This document shows positions 10,832 to 21,684 of a stretch of DNA of 60,670 nt, one piece after another. Position 1 is the stretch's first letter. The number at the start of each line of letters is the position of its first letter. Under the pieces are notes generated by a model that did not search any database, had not been told where the DNA came from, and saw only the letters and a program-made list of their open reading frames with translations. The position numbers and the translations under genes are program-made. The stretch is from Actinomycetota bacterium (GTDB taxonomy: Bacteria > Actinomycetota > Thermoleophilia > Miltoncostaeales > Miltoncostaeaceae), in NCBI GenBank assembly GCA_016870155.1, contig VGCE01000010.1, forward strand, positions 1-60,670, read 5' to 3'.

Positions 10832-11533
10832 ATGCCATCGCTTCCGCCCGCAATCAATCTCAACTTCACCGCCAAGGGGGACGGCCCCTTGGTGGTGGCG
10901 CTCCACGACGTCGGCCGGCCGGCCAAGGACCTGCAGAAGGCCCTCAAGCCGCTGCTGAGCGACCACCGGCTGCTCATCCCCGAGCTGCGCGGCCACGGCG
11001 GCTCGCCATGCCCGGCGGGGCCGTGGAGCATCGACGACTTCGCGTCCGACGTCGCCCGCCTCGTGGCGGGTGAGGGCGGTGGGGCCGTGATGCTGGGCAT
11101 CGGGCTGGGCGGCGCCACCGCGCTCGCCCTGGCGCTGGGCCACCCCGGCCTGGTGAGCGGCCTGGTGCTGTCGGGCATCGGCCCGCGCGGCGAGGACAGC
11201 GACGGGCGCGATCGCTGGATGCTCATCGCCCGCGCGCTTCGCGACCGCAACCGCGACGAGGGCCAGGCGCTGGTCGCCGAGGCCATGGCCACGCGTCCCG
11301 ACTGGCGCGGGGCGCTGGCGCAGGTGGACGCCCCGGTGGCGATCCTCGCCGGCAGCGACGACAAGGCCGTGCCCGCCCAAGACCAGCGCGAGCTGGCGAT
11401 CTGGCTGCGCGCCGCCACCTTCGACGTGGTGGAGGGGGCCGGGCACGACATGGCCAAGGACGGCGCCCCCGATCTGGTGGCCGCGGTGCGGCGCCTGGCC
11501 ATCACCGAGAAGGCCGAGGCCATCACCGCGTAG
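10832..11533 (+). CDS. Alpha/beta-hydrolase-fold protein lacking the nucleophile
   Basis: The 233-residue protein clearly has the alpha/beta-hydrolase fold: the LIPELRGHGGS strand-turn, the nucleophile elbow followed by LALALGHPGLVSGLVL, and the late GSDD (Asp176/177) and GAGHDM (His205) motifs. The elbow reads G89-I-G91-L-G-G, so the catalytic Ser/Cys/Asp position is Gly (codon GGG). Simple triad hydrolysis is unlikely. It may be a non-enzymatic binder or use another chemistry. It follows an intact hydrolase on the same strand but has its own leaderless-type promoter. Confidence 0.85.
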   Translation: MPSLPPAINLNFTAKGDGPLVVALHDVGRPAKDLQKALKPLLSDHRLLIPELRGHGGSPCPAGPWSIDDFASDVARLVAGEGGGAVMLGIGLGGATALALALGHPGLVSGLVLSGIGPRGEDSDGRDRWMLIARALRDRNRDEGQALVAEAMATRPDWRGALAQVDAPVAILAGSDDKAVPAQDQRELAIWLRAATFDVVEGAGHDMAKDGAPDLVAAVRRLAITEKAEAITA

Positions 11534-11549
11534 CTCGGTTGGCGCCCGC

Positions 11550-12377
11550 CTACCCGGACGGCGAGGAGCCGACCTCGTCGGCCGCTGCCAGCGGCGGCGG
11601 GTCGGGGTGGCCGGCGAGCCGCGCGCGTATGCGGGCGATGCGCTCGCGACGGCGCGTCTCGCGCTGCTGGGCGCGGTCGAGCCTCTTGGGCCGCGTGGCG
11701 TAGAAGCGCCCCGCCCACCAGCTGGGCACCCGTGCCAGGCGCACCGCGCCGAACAGCGCCACCAGCGGCACGAAGAAGCCGATGGCCGCCATCATGATCT
11801 TCCCCTTCGCCAGGGTGATCACCACCAGCACCAGGTTGAAGACGATGGCGTAGGCGAGGGCCCATGGGGCGTCGTCCACGTTCGCCAGCGACACGCCGAG
11901 CGGCCCCTCCCCCAGGACGAGCGCGGTCATCACGAGGATCGTGGCGAGGATGGCGTCCACCGACTTCTGGCCCTCGGGGCTCCAGTAGACGTCATCCAGG
12001 TGCAGGAACAGCGCGAACTCGTCGAGCACCAGCGCGGCGCCGATGCCGAACACCACGGCGAGCATCTGCAGCCACGGGCTGCGGAACTCGAAGGCGAACG
12101 ACAGCATTCCGGCGGCGAGCATGAAGAGCATCCCCCACACCTGGTGGTGGATGTGCACGCCGCCGATCTCGATGTCCTTGATGACCTTGCCCTTGCCGTC
12201 GTCCTCCTCGGCGGGTGGCGGAGCGCCGCTGGCGGCGGCCTCCTCGGCGGCCGTGCGCTCGGCGCGGATGCGCCGGGTGATGACGCGGGTGATCGCGAAG
12301 GTGACGACGAACCCCACGAGCATGCACAGCACCGCGAGGCGCTGAGGCGTGAGCGTGAAGTCGAGGATGGCGTTCAT
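11550..12377 (-). CDS. Conserved integral membrane protein, function unknown
   Basis: The 275-residue protein has an N-terminal helix (about 12-32) and a charged cytoplasmic stretch. A conserved-looking GGVHIHHQVWGMLFMLAAG segment follows, then about five more helices and a basic C-terminal tail. The HIHH cluster and the FALFLHLDDVYW stretch inside the membrane part could bind metal, but this is only a suggestion. It is one of the recurring hypothetical membrane proteins of actinobacteria and I cannot name a function. The gene starts 48 bases after the next upstream gene (12426-13010) and may share its transcript. Confidence 0.7.
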   Translation of the reverse strand: MNAILDFTLTPQRLAVLCMLVGFVVTFAITRVITRRIRAERTAAEEAAASGAPPPAEEDDGKGKVIKDIEIGGVHIHHQVWGMLFMLAAGMLSFAFEFRSPWLQMLAVVFGIGAALVLDEFALFLHLDDVYWSPEGQKSVDAILATILVMTALVLGEGPLGVSLANVDDAPWALAYAIVFNLVLVVITLAKGKIMMAAIGFFVPLVALFGAVRLARVPSWWAGRFYATRPKRLDRAQQRETRRRERIARIRARLAGHPDPPPLAAADEVGSSPSG

Positions 12378-12425
12378 GGGATCGCCGGCGGCGGAGGCGA
12401 GGGCAGCCCGCCGGACGCGCGGGCG

Positions 12426-13010
12426 CTACTCGGCATCCTCCGCCGAGTCGGGGTCGGCCAGGCCGTTGAGGGCCGCGCCCTCCTCGTCGTCCTCGCCGTC
12501 GGTCAGCTCGCCCGCGGCGATCTGCGACAGCGCGCGGATGATGGTGACGCACAGGGCGTCGGAGATCGCCACCTGCACCGATGACCCGTCGGCGTCCTGC
12601 AGCTGCACGGTCCAATGGGGCACGATGCCCACCTCGTCGTTCATGTGCGGCGGGGTGACGGCCGCGCCCACGAGGCTCTCGACGTTGACGCCGAAGAGCA
12701 TGGCCGCCGGCATGACGGTCTCCTCGGGCTCCCATGCCTGGGCCTCGGGCGGCATGTCGCCGCGCATGGGCTCGGCCTGCGTGAAGGCGCCCATGAGGTT
12801 CTCGGCGTCCTGCTGGCTCACGAACGCGCTGGCCTGCACCGACGGCCCGCCGAGGAACACGATGATGGCCGAGGGGATCTGGTCGGGGGTCGGCCCCTCC
12901 TCGCCCTCGGGGACGTCGATCTGCACGTCGACCGGGGCGGCCTGGAACGCGGTGGCCTGGAAGGCGATGGTGTGGCGCACGTGGGGAAACCTCTCGTCGT
13001 TGTATGGCAT
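12426..13010 (-). CDS. Hypothetical acidic protein
   Basis: The 194-residue product has no recognised domain, signal peptide or membrane helix. It has an N-terminal beta-rich half (VRHTIAFQATAFQAAPVDV), a mid section with HWTVQLQDADGSSVQVAISD, and an acidic C-terminus (DGEDDEEG, DPDSAEDAE). ATG 13010 is preferred to ATG 13043 because the latter would overlap the pabB start; a TACAGC hexamer lies 6 bases upstream. It is divergent from pabB with only 24 bases between the starts, so expression of the two may be coordinated. Confidence 0.65.
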   Translation of the reverse strand: MPYNDERFPHVRHTIAFQATAFQAAPVDVQIDVPEGEEGPTPDQIPSAIIVFLGGPSVQASAFVSQQDAENLMGAFTQAEPMRGDMPPEAQAWEPEETVMPAAMLFGVNVESLVGAAVTPPHMNDEVGIVPHWTVQLQDADGSSVQVAISDALCVTIIRALSQIAAGELTDGEDDEEGAALNGLADPDSAEDAE

Positions 13011-13034
13011 CGCCGTGCTGTAGCGTCGCGGTCG
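13011..13034. promoter_or_regulatory. Overlapping divergent leaderless promoters (hypothetical/pabB)
   Basis: Only 24 bases separate two divergent start codons. On the plus strand TAGCGT (13021-13026) lies 8 bases before the pabB ATG. On the minus strand TACAGC ends 6 bases before the other ATG. The two hexamers overlap, so the transcripts would be leaderless and transcription one way should interfere with the other. Confidence 0.5.
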
Positions 13035-14327
13035 ATGCCCCAAGCGCGCATTGTCTCACGCACGGACGCACCGGTGGCGATCCCGCTCGCCTCGCGGGTC
13101 TCCCCCGATGCCCTGCTGGCCGCGGTGCTGCACCTCGACTCCCCCGCGCTGGTGCGCCACCTGGGCCGCACGATCGTGGCCGCGTGCCCTGATGAGGTGG
13201 CCACGGGGGCGTCGGTGTGGGATGCGCTGCGCCGGCCAGCCGCCATGGCGGCGACCGCCGCCGACCCCATGGCGGGGGGATGGATCGGACTTCTGGCCGA
13301 CCGTCTTGCAGGCACCGTGGAGCTCCTGCCGGGATCCCCGCCCGACGAGGCCGGGCCCGCCGCCGGGGCGATCGCGCGCTACCCGGCGGTGATCGTGATC
13401 GACGATGGCGGCCGCGCCACGCTGGTGGCCAGGCGCCCCGGGCCCGAGGCCGACGCCCTGATGGAGGCCGTGCATTCCCGTGCCGGGGCCCTGCCGCGCG
13501 TGCCGCCCCCCGGCAGCGACGTGCGCTCATCGCTACCCGGTGCCATGTACGAGGCCGCGGTGGATCGCGCGCGCGAGCTGATTCGCGCGGGCGACGTGTA
13601 CCAGGTGAACATCGTGCAGCGGCTTGACGCCGAGTGGACCGCCGGGCCCGCCGCGCTGGCGCGCGCACTGTGGGGGGCAGCCGGGCCCGCGCCGCACCGC
13701 GCCTACATCGACATGCCTGAGGGCACGGTCATCTCGGCGTCGCCCGAGCGCATGGTGGCCAGCGACGGGCTGATCGCATGGAGCGAGCCCGTCAAGGGCA
13801 CCGCCGCGCCCGGCGACTTCCTGGCGCTCACCACCAGCACCAAGGACCGCGCCGAGCACGTGATGATCGTCGACCTGGTGCGCAACGACCTGGGGCGCGT
13901 CGCCGAGCCCGGCGGGGTGTCGGTGCCGAGCCTCATGGGCCCGCTGGTCACCGCGTACGCCGACCACATGGTGAGCCGGGTGAGCGCCCGGCTGCGGCCC
14001 GACGTCGGCCCGGCTGACGTGCTGCGCGCGGGGTTCCCGGCGGGGTCGGTCACGGGCGCGCCCAAGGTACGGGCACTCGAGGTGATCCGCGAGATCGAGC
14101 CCGTGGGCCGCGGGCCGGCGTTCGGCAGCGTGGTGGCCGTGGGCACCGACGGGTCGCTCGATGCCTCGGTGACCATCCGCACCGCATGGGTGCCCCGGGG
14201 CGTGCCGCGTGCCCAGTACTGGTCGGGCGGGGCGATCGTGTGGGACAGCCACCCGGTGGCAGAGCGCGAGGAGGCCTGGCGCAAGGCCGCGCCATTCCTG
14301 GCCGCAATCGGATCCACCGCGCCGTGA
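13035..14327 (+). CDS. pabB: Aminodeoxychorismate synthase component I
   Basis: The 430-residue chorismate-binding enzyme makes 4-amino-4-deoxychorismate for folate. Motifs in order: AGDVYQVNIVQRL near 190, SPERMV near 240, PVKGT near 255, IVDLVRNDLGRV near 280 and GSVTGAPKVRALEVI near 340. The Lys in PVKGT separates PabB from anthranilate synthase TrpE, which has Ala there. The N-terminal part is short and lacks a glutaminase domain, so a separate PabA would be needed; none is in this window. The stop overlaps the pabC start (GTGA). Confidence 0.93.
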   Translation: MPQARIVSRTDAPVAIPLASRVSPDALLAAVLHLDSPALVRHLGRTIVAACPDEVATGASVWDALRRPAAMAATAADPMAGGWIGLLADRLAGTVELLPGSPPDEAGPAAGAIARYPAVIVIDDGGRATLVARRPGPEADALMEAVHSRAGALPRVPPPGSDVRSSLPGAMYEAAVDRARELIRAGDVYQVNIVQRLDAEWTAGPAALARALWGAAGPAPHRAYIDMPEGTVISASPERMVASDGLIAWSEPVKGTAAPGDFLALTTSTKDRAEHVMIVDLVRNDLGRVAEPGGVSVPSLMGPLVTAYADHMVSRVSARLRPDVGPADVLRAGFPAGSVTGAPKVRALEVIREIEPVGRGPAFGSVVAVGTDGSLDASVTIRTAWVPRGVPRAQYWSGGAIVWDSHPVAEREEAWRKAAPFLAAIGSTAP

Positions 14328-15136
14328 GCCACGTGGTGTGGCTGGACGGCGGCCTGGTGCCGCCCGGCGGGGCGGCCCTGCCCATCACCGACCCGGGCGT
14401 GCGCTGGGGCGACGGCCTGTTCGAGACCATGCGCGCCGAGCACGGGCGCATACCGCTGCTTGACCGCCATCTGACGCGCCTGATGCAGTCGGTCGCCGCG
14501 CTGGGCTTCGACCCCGCGCCATCCGAGTCCGACATCCGCGCCGCGCTGGCCGAGTGCATGGCAAAGGTGGACGCGGGCGTGCACCGCGTGAGGGTGACAG
14601 TCACCCCCCACCCCACCCTGCTGGTGGAAATAACTCCATATGAGCCGAATCCGGCACCCGGGGTGACGGTCACCAGCCTCATCGGCACCTGGTGGCCGGG
14701 CGAGGAGATCCGCGAGCACAAGACTCTCTCGTACGCCGCGCACCGGCTGGCGCACCGGCGTGCGGTGGCGGCCGGCACCGACCATGCGCTGCTGCTGGAC
14801 GACGCCGGACGCCTGGGCGAGTCGGATGCCGCCAACGTGTTCCTCGTGGTGGGCGGCACGCTGCTCACCCCGCCGGTGGAGGGGATCCTCGGCGGCGTCA
14901 CCCGCGACCTGCTGCTCGAGGTCGCCGTGGCCGAGGGAATCCCCATCGACGTGCGACATGTCGCCGAGGCCGAGTGGCGCGACGCCGACGAGATGTTCCT
15001 GAGCAACGGCCTCGTGGGCCTCACCCCGGTGCTCGCCGTGGACGGCGTACCCGTGCGCGACGGCACCCCGGGCCCCACCAGCCAGCGCCTGCAGGAGGCC
15101 TTCGCCCGCGCGGGAGGCTGGGCCCGGGCCGCCTAG
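14324..15136 (+). CDS. pabC: Aminodeoxychorismate lyase (class IV aminotransferase)
   Basis: The 270-residue fold-type IV PLP enzyme would convert aminodeoxychorismate to p-aminobenzoate and pyruvate. RWGDGLFETMR (27-37) and LDRHLTRL (46-53) are family landmarks. The PLP lysine is Lys133 in EHKTLSYAAH, and the ESDAANVFLV and EMFLSNGL motifs complete the active site. GTG 14324 overlaps the pabB stop, indicating translational coupling and supporting PabC over a D-amino-acid or branched-chain aminotransferase role. Confidence 0.92.
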   Translation: MSHVVWLDGGLVPPGGAALPITDPGVRWGDGLFETMRAEHGRIPLLDRHLTRLMQSVAALGFDPAPSESDIRAALAECMAKVDAGVHRVRVTVTPHPTLLVEITPYEPNPAPGVTVTSLIGTWWPGEEIREHKTLSYAAHRLAHRRAVAAGTDHALLLDDAGRLGESDAANVFLVVGGTLLTPPVEGILGGVTRDLLLEVAVAEGIPIDVRHVAEAEWRDADEMFLSNGLVGLTPVLAVDGVPVRDGTPGPTSQRLQEAFARAGGWARAA

Positions 15137-15139
15137 CCC

Positions 15140-16801
15140 CTAGCCCTTGCCCCGCCCGGCCTTGGTGCCGTGCTGGGGCTTCTCGCGCATCGGCGCGGCC
15201 ACCTTGCGTCCGATCAGGCGCATGGCCTTGAGGCCGAGCGAGAGCTTCTCGCGGTCGTCGGTCTTGCCGATGTCGAGCCCCGCGAGCTCGGTGATGCGGT
15301 CGAGCCGGTAGCGGATGGTGTGCCGGTGGGTGTAGAGCTTCTGCGCCGTGGCGGCGAGGTTGCAGTCGAGGTCGAGGTAGCTAGCCACCGTGACCACGAG
15401 CTCGGTCTGGTACTGCTCGTCGTAGCGCACCAGCGGAGCCAGGGTCTGCTCGTAGAAGGCCTCGAGCTCCTCCGGTCGGTCGGCGAACACCTGGAAGAGC
15501 AGCTTGTAGGTGCCTGTCTCCTCGAAGGTGACCACCTCGCCGGCGCGACCGAGCTTCTCCCCGATCGACAGCGCGAGCTGGGCCTCATCGATGGCCGACC
15601 CCAAGCGCTCAGGATCATCCTGCTGGCGTGACAGCGCGAGCGTGAGCGTGAGACCGGGCACCGTGGGCCCGGTGGCCGCGAGCAGCCGGCGGGCAAGGGT
15701 GTGCGAGAGCTGCTCGGCGCTCTCAGCGGCCTCGCCCTCGGCCCGATGGGGAAGCAGCACGACCAGCAGGCCCTCATGCCAGTCGACCAGCGCCTTGGGC
15801 CAGTGGAGCTCCAGCACCCCGCGGGTCTGCTGCATGAACCGGCGGATGAGCCGCGGGTCGCTTATCACCCGGCCCTCGTCGTGCGGATCGTGAAGGGCGC
15901 CCACCAGGGCCACCGCCCCGCCTGTGAGGTCGGCACCCAGGTGCCGGGCGCGACGCACCAACGACTCGCGGCTCACCACCTCGCCGGCCAGGAGCTCCTC
16001 GATGAGCTCGCCGCGCAGTCGCGCCTCGGTATCAACCCGGGTGTCCTCGCGGCGACGCTCCACCAGCAGGGCATCGGCGAGCGCCAGCAGCGCGGGGTCG
16101 TCGGCCGTGGGCGTGACCCCCCAGGCCACGAGCACGCCGGGGAGATCATCCACCCCGGGGCTGCTCAGCCGCACGATGTGCGCCCCCTTGATGCCGGCCT
16201 CGGTGAAGGGGCCGAGCAACGAGGCCGGCCCGTGCGTGCGTGCGGCCTCGATGGCGTCGCCCAGGGCGTCGTCGCGCGCATCGGTGAGGCCCGAGGTTCC
16301 GAGCACGTCGAGGTACTCATCGAGGATCGCCACCGGCGTGCCCAGCACCTCGGACGCCGCCTCGGCGATGCCCGGCGTGCCGAGCCCCGCGATGAGAACT
16401 CGGCGAAGCGCCGCGCGCGCCTCGATCTCGCGCGCCTGCCCCGACAGGTGCGCGTGCGCCGCCGCCACCACCTCGGCCCATGGCCGGTCCTCGGGAAGGA
16501 CGATCACCGGCACGCGCGGCCTGCCCGACACCGCCGTGCGCGTGACCACCGCCGCCACCCCCGCGGGCAGCGGCTTGGGAACCCCACCGGGTGACACCAG
16601 CAGCGCCTGGTCCTGCGGCGGGGCCAACGGGTCGTCCAGCACCACGGCCAGCACGTTCACGCCGTCGGCGCCGCCTGCGGGCACGACCGCCGCCCCCTCG
16701 AACGCCGGCAGCGCGAGGATCTCGGCGAGCGGACGCCCGCCCGGGGCACCGGGCAGGGGGCCGTCCGTCACGGCGGATGCGCGCTTGGTGCGGGTGGTCA
16801 C
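15140..16801 (-). CDS. PucR/CdaR-type helix-turn-helix regulator
   Basis: The 553-residue protein has an N-terminal PucR-like region (PLAEILALPAFEGAAVV), a central GGDEF-like or sensor region and a C-terminal PucR/CdaR HTH. The HTH is LDLDCNLAATAQKLYTHRHT followed by IRYRLDRITELAGLDI. Proteins of this family respond to small nitrogenous or organic-acid ligands. GTG 16801 is the first start consistent with the conserved N-terminus. It is transcribed away from the type III glutamine synthetase gene, so regulation of nitrogen assimilation is a reasonable inference. It meets pabC tail to tail with a three-base gap. Confidence 0.88.
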   Translation of the reverse strand: MTTRTKRASAVTDGPLPGAPGGRPLAEILALPAFEGAAVVPAGGADGVNVLAVVLDDPLAPPQDQALLVSPGGVPKPLPAGVAAVVTRTAVSGRPRVPVIVLPEDRPWAEVVAAAHAHLSGQAREIEARAALRRVLIAGLGTPGIAEAASEVLGTPVAILDEYLDVLGTSGLTDARDDALGDAIEAARTHGPASLLGPFTEAGIKGAHIVRLSSPGVDDLPGVLVAWGVTPTADDPALLALADALLVERRREDTRVDTEARLRGELIEELLAGEVVSRESLVRRARHLGADLTGGAVALVGALHDPHDEGRVISDPRLIRRFMQQTRGVLELHWPKALVDWHEGLLVVLLPHRAEGEAAESAEQLSHTLARRLLAATGPTVPGLTLTLALSRQQDDPERLGSAIDEAQLALSIGEKLGRAGEVVTFEETGTYKLLFQVFADRPEELEAFYEQTLAPLVRYDEQYQTELVVTVASYLDLDCNLAATAQKLYTHRHTIRYRLDRITELAGLDIGKTDDREKLSLGLKAMRLIGRKVAAPMREKPQHGTKAGRGKG

Positions 16802-16948
16802 CGCATAAGCATGAAGCAGCCGGGGAGGCCGGGCAAGCCCTGATGGGGCACGCGGCGGCCCGATTAGCCCCGTGCACAAGTCCCGTGCGCGAAGTGTTGG
16901 CCCGCGCGAGAACGCCCTCGATCGCCCTGCAGCCGTATTCTTCACAAG

Positions 16949-16967
16949 CCGGATGACCGAAATCCGG
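16949..16967. promoter_or_regulatory. Inverted repeat between regulator and glutamine synthetase III
   Basis: CCGGAT (16949-16954), seven bases, then ATCCGG (16962-16967) make a perfect 6-bp-arm palindrome in the 243-base divergent spacer. Its position suits an operator for the PucR-type regulator. No specific consensus was available for comparison. Confidence 0.4.
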
Positions 16968-17044
16968 TGTTCGCGGCGTTCCCGGGGGCACTACCACCCG
17001 CCCATTCGCCGCGCGCGAACGATCCCAGGAGGTCCTGACCACTC

Positions 17045-19195
<2,151 letters not shown>

Positions 19196-19257
19196 GGGAG
19201 CGCAACTGCATCCCCGCGTTCTCCTGAACGCCACGAGGGGGGACATGGGGCGCTCCC
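19196..19257 (+). terminator. Possible hairpin after glutamine synthetase III
   Basis: GGGAGCGC (19196-19203) pairs with GCGCTCCC (19250-19257) immediately after the stop codon, with a 46-base intervening region that can itself fold. No U-tract follows. It may end the glnN transcript or act as a leader structure for the next gene; no known riboswitch consensus was recognised in the 220-base spacer. Confidence 0.35.
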
Positions 19258-19416
19258 ACATCACGGGGGTGCCGACCGACCGGACCGCGGGCGCAGCCCG
19301 GGGGGCCCGGATTTGGTGGGGAGGACCGTTCGAAGATGTCCGACCGCGAAGATCCGGGCCCCTCGGGCGTTCACGGAGGAAAGCGCTCGGCACCCGCGTG
19401 CGGTAGGTTCGCCTCC

Positions 19417-20739
19417 ATGACACGCGACGAGATCCTGGCGCTGGTCGAAGAGCGCGACATCAAGTTCATCCGGTTCTGGTTCACGGACATCCTGGGCCAG
19501 CTGAAGAGCTTCGCGGTCACCCGCGAAGAGCTTCCGGCCGCGATGGAGAGCGGCATGGGCTTCGACGGCTCGTCGATCACCGGCTTCAACGCCATCGAGG
19601 AGTCGGACATGATCGCCATGCCCGACCCCGACACCTTCGCGGTGCTGCCCTACCGGCCCACCGAGCAGGGCGTGGGCCGGATGTTCTGCGATATCCAGCT
19701 GCCCACCGGCGAGCCGTACGAGGGCGACCCCCGGCAGATCCTGCGCCGGGCGCTCGAGCGCGCGCGGGGCATGGGCTACGACCACTTCTACCTGGGCCCC
19801 GAGCTGGAGTTCTTCTACTTCAGGAGCGCCGAGGGCACCGAGCCGCTTGATCGCGGCGGCTACTTCGACCTGACCACCCTCGACGCCGCCAGCGACCTGC
19901 GGCGCGAGACGGTGCTGGCGCTCGAGGCGATGGGGATCCACGTGGAGTACTCCCACCACGAGGTGGCGCCGAGCCAGCACGAGATCGACATGCGGTTCGA
20001 CGACGCCCTGCGCATGGCCGACAACGTCATGACCTACCGCACGGTGGTGAAGGAGGTCGCGCACCGCAACGGCATCTACGCCACCTTCATGCCCAAGCCG
20101 CTGGCCGGCGAGAACGGCTCAGGGATGCACACGCACCAGAGCCTCTTCACGGGCAAGAGCAACGCCTTCTTCGACCCTGACGACGAGTACCTGCTCTCGG
20201 CCGACGCCAAGGCGTTTATCGCCGGGCAGCTGCGCCACGCCCGCGAGCTCTCGTGCGTGTTCGCGCAGTGGGTCAACTCCTACAAGCGCCTGGTGCCGGG
20301 CTACGAGGCGCCGGTGTACATCGCGTGGAGCCGCCGCAACCGCTCGGCGCTCATCCGCGTGCCGATGTACCACGTGGGCAAGGAGCGGGCCACGCGCTGC
20401 GAGCTGCGCGCGCCCGACCCCGCCTGCAACCCCTACCTCACGTTCGCGGCGCTCCTGCATGCCGGCCTCGATGGCATCGAGAAGGGCTATGAGCTCCCCG
20501 CGCCCATGGAGACCAACCTGTATGAGTTCGGACCGGAGGAGCGGGCGCGGGAGGGCATCGAGAACCTCCCCGAGACCCTCGGCGAGGCCATCGAGATCGG
20601 CGCGGCGTCGGAGCTGCTGCTGCGCGCCTTGGGCGAGCACACCCACTCCCGTTTCGTGGAGATCAAGCGCGCCGAGTGGGAGGAGTACCGCGTGCAGCTC
20701 ACGCCATTCGAGATGCAGCGCTACTTGCCGGTGCTCTAG
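19417..20739 (+). CDS. glnA: Glutamine synthetase type I (short, alpha-like form)
   Basis: The 440-residue enzyme has the type I layout: beta-grasp N-terminus, MGFDGSSITGF (about 44-54), LGPELEFFYF, HHEVAPSQHEID (about 183-194), the catalytic NGSGMHTHQSL (about 232-242) and RNRSALIRVP. Length matches the GSI-alpha group (about 440) rather than the longer GSI-beta. A Tyr corresponding to the adenylylation region is present in ETNLYEF, but alpha forms are not usually modified. ATG 19417 is preferred over ATG 19336 because TAGGTT lies 7 bases before it. Confidence 0.93.
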   Translation: MTRDEILALVEERDIKFIRFWFTDILGQLKSFAVTREELPAAMESGMGFDGSSITGFNAIEESDMIAMPDPDTFAVLPYRPTEQGVGRMFCDIQLPTGEPYEGDPRQILRRALERARGMGYDHFYLGPELEFFYFRSAEGTEPLDRGGYFDLTTLDAASDLRRETVLALEAMGIHVEYSHHEVAPSQHEIDMRFDDALRMADNVMTYRTVVKEVAHRNGIYATFMPKPLAGENGSGMHTHQSLFTGKSNAFFDPDDEYLLSADAKAFIAGQLRHARELSCVFAQWVNSYKRLVPGYEAPVYIAWSRRNRSALIRVPMYHVGKERATRCELRAPDPACNPYLTFAALLHAGLDGIEKGYELPAPMETNLYEFGPEERAREGIENLPETLGEAIEIGAASELLLRALGEHTHSRFVEIKRAEWEEYRVQLTPFEMQRYLPVL

Positions 20740-20751
20740 CCCGGCTTGCCC

Positions 20752-21684
20752 GTGGACGCGACCACCCCCACCGATGTGAGCTGGCTTCCGGGCTGGGCCG
20801 AGGTGCTCATCTGGGTGGGCATCATCATCGTGTTGGCGGCCATCTGCATCTGGATCGTTCGCCGGGTGGAGCACCGATCCGTGGCGCGCGTGCTGCGCGA
20901 GGGCGAGACGGTGCGGGCCCGCCAGCGCGGCACGGCGATCGGCGCGCTGGCCACCGGGGTGATCTACCTCGTGGTGATCGCCGCCATCGTCGCGGTGATC
21001 GCCGTGGTCTTCGGGGCCAACAGCGTGGCGGCCATCTCTGGCTCGGCCTTCGTGCTGCTGGTGCTCGGCTTCGCGGTGCAGCGCCTGCTGGCCGATGTGG
21101 TGGCCGGCTTCTTAATCCTCTTCGAGGGGCAGTTCGCGGTGGGCGACCTCGTATCGCTCGAGAGCACGGTGCCCATGGGCGTGGTGGAGCGCGCGGGCCT
21201 GCGCGCCACGGTGCTGCGCGCCATGAACGGCGACGTCATCTACATGCCCAACAGCCAGGTGAAGGCCGCCCAGCGCCTGCCCCACCGCGCACGCGACATG
21301 GAGGTGGGCGTGCTGGTCACCGACGTCGCGCCGGTGGCCCGCGCGGTGGCCGATGCCGCCGACCTGGTGGGGCCGGGTGGCGTGCGGTTCGCGTCTGCCC
21401 CCATGGTCACGCGCACCGACGACATGGGCGACGGCCTGGCGTGGGTACGCATTCGCGTGGACGTGATGCCCGGGTTCGAGTGGATGGTGTCGGGCCTGCT
21501 GGTGGACGTGATCCGCGCGCGCTGCGGCGACCGGCTCAAGGGTGATCCCGTGGTGAGCGACGCCGACCGCGACGTGGTCCGCGCCTACGAGCGCATGCTG
21601 CGCGAGGCCAAGCGGGCCGGCAACGCCAGCGGGGCCGGCGGGTCCGCGCCCGGGCAGGTACCGGGCCAGCCGCCGGCCACCTAA
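20752..21684 (+). CDS. MscS-family mechanosensitive ion channel
   Basis: The roughly 310-residue membrane protein has helices at about 16-38, 62-86 and 92-118. The pore and beta-domain signature LLADVVAGFLILFEGQFAVG and GDVIYMPNSQV follow. The C-terminal alpha/beta domain is full length and ends in a Gly/Pro-rich tail. Such channels open on hypo-osmotic shock. GTG 20752 is chosen; TTG 20746 is also possible and neither has a clear ribosome-binding site. It begins 12 bases after the type I glutamine synthetase stop and could be co-transcribed. Its stop overlaps the convergent GT4 gene by four bases. Confidence 0.9.
   Translation: MDATTPTDVSWLPGWAEVLIWVGIIIVLAAICIWIVRRVEHRSVARVLREGETVRARQRGTAIGALATGVIYLVVIAAIVAVIAVVFGANSVAAISGSAFVLLVLGFAVQRLLADVVAGFLILFEGQFAVGDLVSLESTVPMGVVERAGLRATVLRAMNGDVIYMPNSQVKAAQRLPHRARDMEVGVLVTDVAPVARAVADAADLVGPGGVRFASAPMVTRTDDMGDGLAWVRIRVDVMPGFEWMVSGLLVDVIRARCGDRLKGDPVVSDADRDVVRAYERMLREAKRAGNASGAGGSAPGQVPGQPPAT

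Noticed and set aside
14592-14674. GGTGACAGTCACC and GGTGACGGTCACC palindromes inside pabC
   Set aside because: Both encode Val-Thr-Val-Thr with preferred codons in conserved beta strands, so they need no repeat-element explanation.
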